The position numbers and the translations under genes were made by a program. 64,000 bases of DNA from assembly GCA_941918925.1 (NCBI GenBank), contig OW799233.1, positions 122,786,333-122,850,332 on the forward strand, written 5' to 3'. Shown here piece by piece: positions 57,887 to 64,000 of the stretch. The notes under the pieces were generated by a model, which made no database searches, was not told the origin of the DNA, and worked only from the letters and a program-made list of their open reading frames with translations. This stretch comes from Phyto melanocephala. Its lineage: Eukaryota > Arthropoda > Insecta > Diptera > Rhinophoridae. How positions within the stretch are numbered: the first letter of the stretch is position 1; the number at the start of each line of letters is the position of its first letter.

Positions 57887-59474
57887 TAAATTGAACTAGT
57901 TCAAAATTTGTTTGCTGGGTTGTAAGCAATATACATACAAACGTACATACATATAAACATATAAGAGCACTAAAGGTGACGTTTTTAAAGTTCAATGCAA
58001 ATGAAGAAATAAAATTAAATGAAAAAAAACAAACATTAATTTTGTATCGCTCGATAACATTATTTATAATTTATATGTTTTATGAATGTGAAATTGTATG
58101 CACTTGCCTACACACACCATATATCACATCATTTATTTGTGTGTCGTATGAAATATTGAGGCACGCCTAAAGTCCTACAACACAAGTGCATTTATGATTC
58201 CAATCAAGTGTGTTATGATGATGCTGCTGTTGCTGCTACTCTTGCCCAAGTTGTTATTGCTGTTGCATATACATATAAATTGTTGTTGTTATTATTATTG
58301 CTATTCCAGTGTTTTTGGAATTTTTGGTTTTTTTTTATTTATTGAATAAAAAAAATGTTGCTCCCGTGAAGATTTTTTTGTCATATTCAAAAAAAGTCGT
58401 GACAGTTTTTATTATATGTTTGTATATTTGTTGTTGTTGGTGTTATGATGCTTGGATTTCTTTTAATATGAATTATAAGCTTTAGGATAAAATTGATTTT
58501 AAGTGAAGAAAATAAAAAACTGAAAAATTTTTATTATTAAATTTTAGTTTGCGTTTAAAAGGAATATGGATAAAACATCAGAATATACGATGAAAAAGAT
58601 ACGTGACACACTTCTTGCACGTGTTGGTTTAAAGAAAAAAACAAGAATTTTAAATGACAACATGAACATCGGCAAGAATTTGTAATAAAACAATTAAAAC
58701 AAAAAACTGTTTAAGTCGTTAATAAATTTAGCAGACAAATTCAATGATTTTTTTCGACAAAACGATTTTATTGAAAATTTATTTATAAGTATGTATTAAA
58801 AAATTCTTTGTAAAGTTAAAAATTTAACTGACAGTTGGCGTTTGGGCATGACTTTTTAATTGTAGTTTCCATTTCCTTTTTCTGCGAATTAATTATTTAT
58901 TTGTTTATTTCTTATTTACTTATGCCTCTTGCCTTCTATTAGAACTTTTGAGTTTAATTAAACATTAACGATCTAATTAATAAACATTTTCATAGAAAAT
59001 CAGATTTAAAAACCCTTTATAAACCTTAAATAACATTTTTTTATTAGGGCTATTTTTTCTATAAAGCTCGTAAAAAGAAATCATTATTCTATCCTGCATC
59101 ATTTTTACCAATTTTAACCTTCGAATATCTTAAAGAAAGACTCAGCCTTCCAAAACAAAAATGTTTGAACATATATTCTGCTACTGCAAAACAACTACGT
59201 ACTGCCTTATTCATAAAAATTATTAAACATTTATAAATGGTTTATAAAACATAACTTTCTATTGTGAATTTGTTTTATAAACCTCTTAGAAAGCTTTTTA
59301 AATTTTTTTTCTTTGTATAGTTCAGTTTGCTATAAAAAAATTTCTGCAACAAATCACAGATGCGACATCTCTTATTCTTTAATTAACGTAGCTACAAATT
59401 TTTTATGGTGATGGCAAAAGCTTAATCTTTTTTTTTTTTTGCAAAACCTTAAACTGAGTTAATTTTATATTAAA
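57887..59474. other. Non-coding, nothing recognised
   Basis: A+T-rich with a GCTGTT/TTGTTG-rich patch at about 58215-58310. No ORF with a domain. Confidence 0.35.
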
Positions 59475-60422
59475 CTAGCTAATACCCGGTGTGCTTCGCT
59501 ACCCCCATCGTAATGAAATAAAAATTTTAAAGTTCAAAAATATATTTATTTTGCAAGTGCCACGCCTACTATTACTAAATCAACCATTTCTTATTTAAAT
59601 AATCATATAGACGTCAAAGTGTTTCGTGCAAAATTTGGGTACTCTAACTATTATTGCTTCCCAGATATACGAATTTTTGTATTTAATTCATATGTCAGGT
59701 GCCACGCCCACTATTGCTTAAGCATCCATTTCTTATCAAAATAGTCATATAGATGTCAAATCTTCTCGTGCAAAATTTGGGTACTCTAACTATTATCGCT
59801 TCCCAGATATACGAATTTTTGTATTTAATTCATATGACAGGTGCCACGCCCACTATTACTTAAACATCCATTTCTTATTAAAATAGTCATATAGATGTCA
59901 AAGCTTCTCGTGCAAAATTTGGGTACTCTAACTGTTATCGCTTCCCGAATATACGAATTTTAGTATTCAATTGCTATAAAAGCTACCACGCCCACTATTT
60001 TTAATGTACCCATTTTTTCCAGAAATGTTTATTTGGGTGTCAAAGTTGCTTTTGCAAAATTTTAGTACTCTAATCGATATCGTTTTCCAAATATACGAAA
60101 TTTAGTATTTAATGCATGTGGCCACGCCTACTATTTACTGTAATTCCACCCCAAAGGTTTGTGTGAATGTCAAAGTTTACCGTACTTAATTTGAAGACTC
60201 TAGCTGCATTAACTTTCGTGATATATAATATTTAATTCTTATTCTTTAATAGGGCGTGGCACCCCGCCCACTTACAATTTCAAACCAAAGTATAGCCTAT
60301 AGTTCCTTCCAGACATACAGAAAGATTCTGTGCAAACTTCAAGGAAATCGGTCCAGCCGTTTAACCGTCTATAAAGCACAAGCAAACATACAAACACACA
60401 TTGATTTTTATATATATATAGA
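59475..60422 (-). mobile_element. Non-autonomous Helitron, family C (inverted copy)
   Basis: On the minus strand it starts TCTATATATATATAAAAATC at 60422, then ACGGTTAAACGGCTGGACCG. It ends GGGGTAGCGAAGCACACCGG...CTAG at 59475. Internally, units of about 138 bp (GCCACGCCCACTATTACTTA, GTGCAAAATTTGGGTACTCT, CTTCCCAGATATACGAATTT) repeat about five times. Confidence 0.8.
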
Positions 60423-60523
60423 AGAAGATAGATAGATTTAAATAGTTACATTTTCACATTCTTTGGGGACATTGCAACACCCAGAATGCTCTATTTTCGC
60501 TAATGATAGCAAAAGATGGATAA

Positions 60524-60680
60524 GTGTTAAAAGAAAAAAAGAGAAGAGAAAAACAATCAGCCGCACTAGTACAACATTGTATTGAGAAGGGACATGTACC
60601 AAATTTTGATAAAGTAATAATTCTACATAAAGAGAAATATATATATAAAAGATATCTGTGGCTTGAGGCCAAAAGAGCCA
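60524..60680 (+). pseudogene. Possible C-terminal fragment of a Penelope-like retroelement
   Basis: The open frame reads SAALVQHCIEKGHVPNFDKV and ILHKEKYIYKRYLWLEAKR. The pattern AL..H....GH..NFD...ILHKEK...KR...E resembles the end of the GIY-YIG endonuclease domain of Penelope-like elements. It runs into the TIR of the next MITE. No GIY or YIG motif or reverse transcriptase is present. Confidence 0.4.
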
Positions 60681-60907
60681 ATGTCTTTTTTTGCTCTTTT
60701 GAGTTAATCATTGCATTAGATTTGTTTTCTTGCTCTATTTCGTTATGGTAAAACAGCTAAAGTCACAATTAACCCAGAACAGCTTCATAAATAAAATGCT
60801 GGCCAATGTCACTATTATAACACCTATAAAAGTTAAAGTTCAATTCCAATTTTCTCAAAAGTAAATATTTTGACATTGGCCCTTTTAGCTCCAAGCCACA
60901 GATATAT
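60649..60907. mobile_element. MITE with 36-bp TIRs
   Basis: The left arm AAGATATCTGTGGCTTGAGG...GCCAATGTC and the right arm GACATTGGCC...CCAAGCCACAGATATAT are inverted over about 36 bp with few differences. The interior is non-coding. Alternatively it is a large inverted repeat left by a rearranged element. Confidence 0.6.
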
Positions 60908-61137
60908 GTATGTTGAAAAGTTTAAGAATACAACAAAAATCAGAAATTGCAATAAATACAAAAGAAGACAAAAACAATACCTACACCAATGCAATATTTT
61001 AGTCTGTGATATTATTATTTTAAACTAATTAAGTTTTGTGTTGTATTGTCGTCTACCTTTACAAAACTGTGATATGATTTAAGTTTTGTATTGTGGAGTC
61101 TACATTTACGAAGCAGTGATAAAATTTTAACAATAAT

Positions 61138-61522
61138 GGGCCAATTCAAAGTGGTTGCATATCAGTCATATTTGTACTATTTCATATTATTTTATGCATG
61201 CCTAAAATTTTTGTTAGTAATTTCCATACAAAAAAAATAATATGACTTTACACATTTGTTTCCTATGTATAAGAAATTGTTTATGTTATAGTTTTAACCA
61301 TACTGTCTCTCAGAGAGAATTTCTTCGCTTCTCACCTCTCAGAGAGAATATTTTCTATTTTCTTCTTTCCTGTATACATACAATTTTTAACAGCGTCATC
61401 TCTTTGTCTTCTTTCTTGTATTAAATACATAATTTGTTAACAAAAGGTGTTCAAAGTCACTAGTCCTATTAATATGAATTATATGACATAGTACAATATG
61501 AGAGTCTACTTTGAATTGGCAC
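61138..61522. mobile_element. MITE with GCCAATTCAAAGT ends
   Basis: Left GGGCCAATTCAAAGTGGTTG, right on the other strand GTGCCAATTCAAAGTAGACT, followed on both sides by GTACTAT.TCATAT. About 385 bp, non-coding, with a CTCAGAGAGAA pair at 61308 and 61338 inside. Confidence 0.6.
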
Positions 61523-61910
61523 AGTGTATTTTAACTTTTAAGACTAAATGTTATTAAAATATTTTATTATCAGTATTGTCATCTTATTGTTGTTATTGAC
61601 AATTTGTATGTTTGTATATAAAGTCTTTTCACTACTTTCTATGACCTTTAAAGCCTGATGAATAAATCGTAAAAATAATAAGACAAAAAGGTCGACAAAA
61701 ACAAATTTACTAATAGTGAAAATTTTTTTTTTTGTGCTCTGAGGACTTTTGAACAAAAAAAATTATTTTACTTACATGTAAATATTTTCAAAAAAAAAAC
61801 ACAGAATTTTTGATTTGATGAGGAGTTAACAAAACCAATTAAAATACATACACAAAACAGTTTAAAATTTTATCGTTTTTATTATCTCGACTTAAGTCGT
61901 TTTGTCAACA

Positions 61911-62172
61911 CTGTATGTGATAAAAAACGATTTATACATAAAACCTATTTGATAACGATAAAAAGTGTGATGTGTTTGCTGTAGTCGTTTTGTAAATTTT
62001 TTTTAATTGTTTTTGATAAATTTCGTTTTACTGTTTTATTACACTATTTATATTTTTCATTTGGTACGGTCAATTGTTTGAGATTGGTTTAAAAACGAGT
62101 TCGGAATTTATCAAAATATTTCAAAAAAATTGTTTGAAATCGTTTGGAAAACGATCGATTTCCATCACACAC
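61911..62172. mobile_element. Possible hAT-like MITE
   Basis: Left CACTGTATGTGATAAAAAAC and, on the other strand at right, AGGTGTGTGATGGAAATCGA. Cgttttg/caaaacg segments recur inside. TIR identity is modest and no 8-bp duplication was found. Confidence 0.4.
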
Positions 62173-62941
62173 CTGATAAATAAATTCTTATTTCCATTTG
62201 TATATCTGAAAATCTACATTTGAGACATAAATGTATTCGAAAATGCTTTATAGATAGAGGAGTCGATTTAGAAAAACCAGTACGTTCTTTTATTCACAAA
62301 GGGACCTACGAAGTTTGACATCTCATATAAAAATGATACGTTATAGAGGAGCTCTTGGTAGCATGTAAGCGCTTTTTCGTAGTAATGATTTTTCGGTATA
62401 TTTTCAAGCAAACTCCAACTTTCTCAGAGCTTTACCAAAAAAAATATGTTATAAACTCTATAGTTTTCAAATAAATTAGCGATCTATTGTAACATATAAT
62501 ATTGTATATATGAGTTATATTTCAAGGGTTAATTATAGATGATCTTTGTTTCACTTGGACTTTTACCGGCACAGATATAGATTTATTTAATTAAAAAAAC
62601 TACGTTTTCTAAAGCTAAATCCAGTTTTCTTAAAGTTTTTCATAAATAATTATTTAAACAGAAAACCACGTGTTTCTCAAATTTTCTTTCTAAACGTTTA
62701 CATATATAAAAATCCCTTCATCTCAGCCTCTGTATAACTATTGAACTTAAAATCTGTGGACTTTTAACAAGACAACTTATTCCGAAATTTAAAAATTTTA
62801 ATGAAAACTTAAAAATTAACTCCAAACCAAAAAAAAAATAATTTGAATTGATTATGTTGGCTATAATAATCTGTAGCCTAGATGCAAATTGCTATAAAAA
62901 ACCCGGTATTTTGTGGACTACTTCTAATAAACAAAAATTTT
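62173..62941. other. Non-coding, nothing recognised
   Basis: A+T-rich. GAGGAGTCGATTTAG near 62257 recalls the INE-1-like family but is isolated. Confidence 0.35.
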
Positions 62942-63440
62942 AGTAAAAAAAGTAAGAGTGCTGAATTCAGTCGTGTTGAATCTGATTATACCCTTCCCCA
63001 TAATCTATTTAGGTATATTGACTAAAACGTAGCGTATCCTAGATGTCGTGTTTATATTTTACGCTATTTTGTCCTATTTATTCCAACATTCTCTTTGATA
63101 CCCTATTGACGGAGCTAGGAAAAAAATTCTGCCATTTTGGTTAACTTTCTCATACTTAGTTTATTGTATTCTACGGCTCAAGATCTTTTATTTGACACCA
63201 ATATTGTGGGGATTGAAGGGGACAAAGTCGTAAATACTATATATGACTCTTATAAACACCATTTTACTTAGGATGTAGGAAAAAATCAAGACGGATTTTA
63301 ACTTGTGCATAATTTTAAATTGCCTTACTGGTCAAGTCTTTTTATTTGAGTGGATTAAAGAGGACACTTTTTTTAAATACTAGATTTGGCCTATATTTTA
63401 ATTTATTGTACATGATTTTGTAGTGGCACCCATGACAGGT
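62942..63440 (-). mobile_element. INE-1/DINE-1-like Helentron, degraded 3' part
   Basis: It begins AAAAAAAGTAAGAGTGCTGA, the decayed tail, with the hairpin ATTCAGTCGTGTTGAAT and TTATACCCTTCCCC. Inside, CTACGGCTCAAGATCTTTT and TTTGACACCAATATTGTGG match the copies at 5473 and 9699, which form a subgroup. The 5' end is not found. Confidence 0.6.
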
Positions 63441-64000
63441 TTTAAATTTTTTTATATATTTGTGTTATGTTTGGTGTCTTTAACGTGTCCAAAAATTACA
63501 TAGGAACTTGGAAAACAATTTTAGAATATGGACATTTGCATGAGTATGTAAACCACGACTGTAAAAATAAAAACTCTTTAAAGTTTTTCAAATATAAGTT
63601 TATTGATAAAAAAAAAAAACGCAGGTATTAAGAGCTTATTAAATTATTTTAAGAGCAATAATAAGAGTTATTTCTGATTATCATTTTGACTTATTTTAAA
63701 GACTTGCAATCAACTATTTTTTTAGCGACTAAATTGTAAACATAAATTGTAATTGTAAATATGCTTTAAAATTAAAGTTACAACAACAATTAACAAGATC
63801 CATAAGAAAAAAAATATAGAGTCCAATTAGCGGAATTATTTTTTTTTTATTTCTCTTGAATGTTATCTTAATGTCACGTACGTAAAGAAAAAAAATTATT
63901 TGTCTCCGTCATTCGTATTTTAACAGTCGCAAGAGCACCTTATTTAGAGTTTAACCATAATATAAATTTTGTTACGTAAGAATACTATTAGAGAAAAATC
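63441..64000. other. Non-coding, nothing recognised
   Basis: A+T-rich sequence to the window edge. Confidence 0.35.

Overview
The window is about 70% A+T eukaryotic DNA from a higher fly. The transposon families (INE-1/DINE-1-like Helentrons, rosa-type DD41D mariners, GT-rich Helitrons) and the single protein gene point to a calyptrate fly such as a blowfly or house-fly relative. Genus and species cannot be read from the sequence alone.

Only one host gene is visible. On the minus strand at 597-2543 lies a 649-codon first coding exon of a Gli-superfamily zinc-finger transcription factor, best matched to Drosophila lame duck (lmd), the regulator of fusion-competent myoblasts. It ends at a GTAAGT splice donor in the third zinc finger. 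The rest of the gene lies beyond the left edge of the window. Everything to the right, about 61 kb, is 5' flank or non-coding DNA with no second host gene that I can support.

That flank is a layered transposon graveyard. Region by region: 4-10 kb holds a MITE, an inverted Helitron, an INE-1-like element, a decayed zinc-binding repeat ORF (7766-8510) and two more MITEs. 14-15.2 kb has a tRNA-derived SINE and a 0.57-kb MITE. 17-20.2 kb has a Helitron and a three-level nest (mariner, mariner, SINE). 21-26.3 kb has a MITE split by an INE-1-like copy, then two Helitrons joined head to tail. 26.3-32.5 kb is almost empty apart from one mariner-type MITE. 32.5-39.7 kb contains a dead DD41D mariner with a nested MITE, a non-LTR remnant, another INE-1-like copy, a second three-level nest (mariner, MITE, piggyBac), and a short Helitron. 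41-49 kb holds MITEs and a Helitron interrupted by a MITE fragment and a long INE-1-like element. 49.7-50.6 kb has the youngest-looking element, a DD41D mariner with an open catalytic domain but no DNA-binding domain. 52.3-57.9 kb has a partly duplicated INE-1-like element, a deleted gypsy-type retrotransposon invaded by a Helitron and a MITE, and another INE-1-like copy. 59.5-63.4 kb ends with a Helitron, a possible Penelope-like remnant, three MITEs and an INE-1-like fragment.

No transposase or reverse transcriptase here is intact, so every mobile element appears non-autonomous. I found no CRISPR array, rRNA, canonical tRNA gene or novel multi-gene system. The most informative signals are the insertion nests with matching target duplications, the head-to-tail Helitron pair sharing one A/T target, the palindromic subterminal repeats of the piggyBac element, and structural details of the lmd exon.
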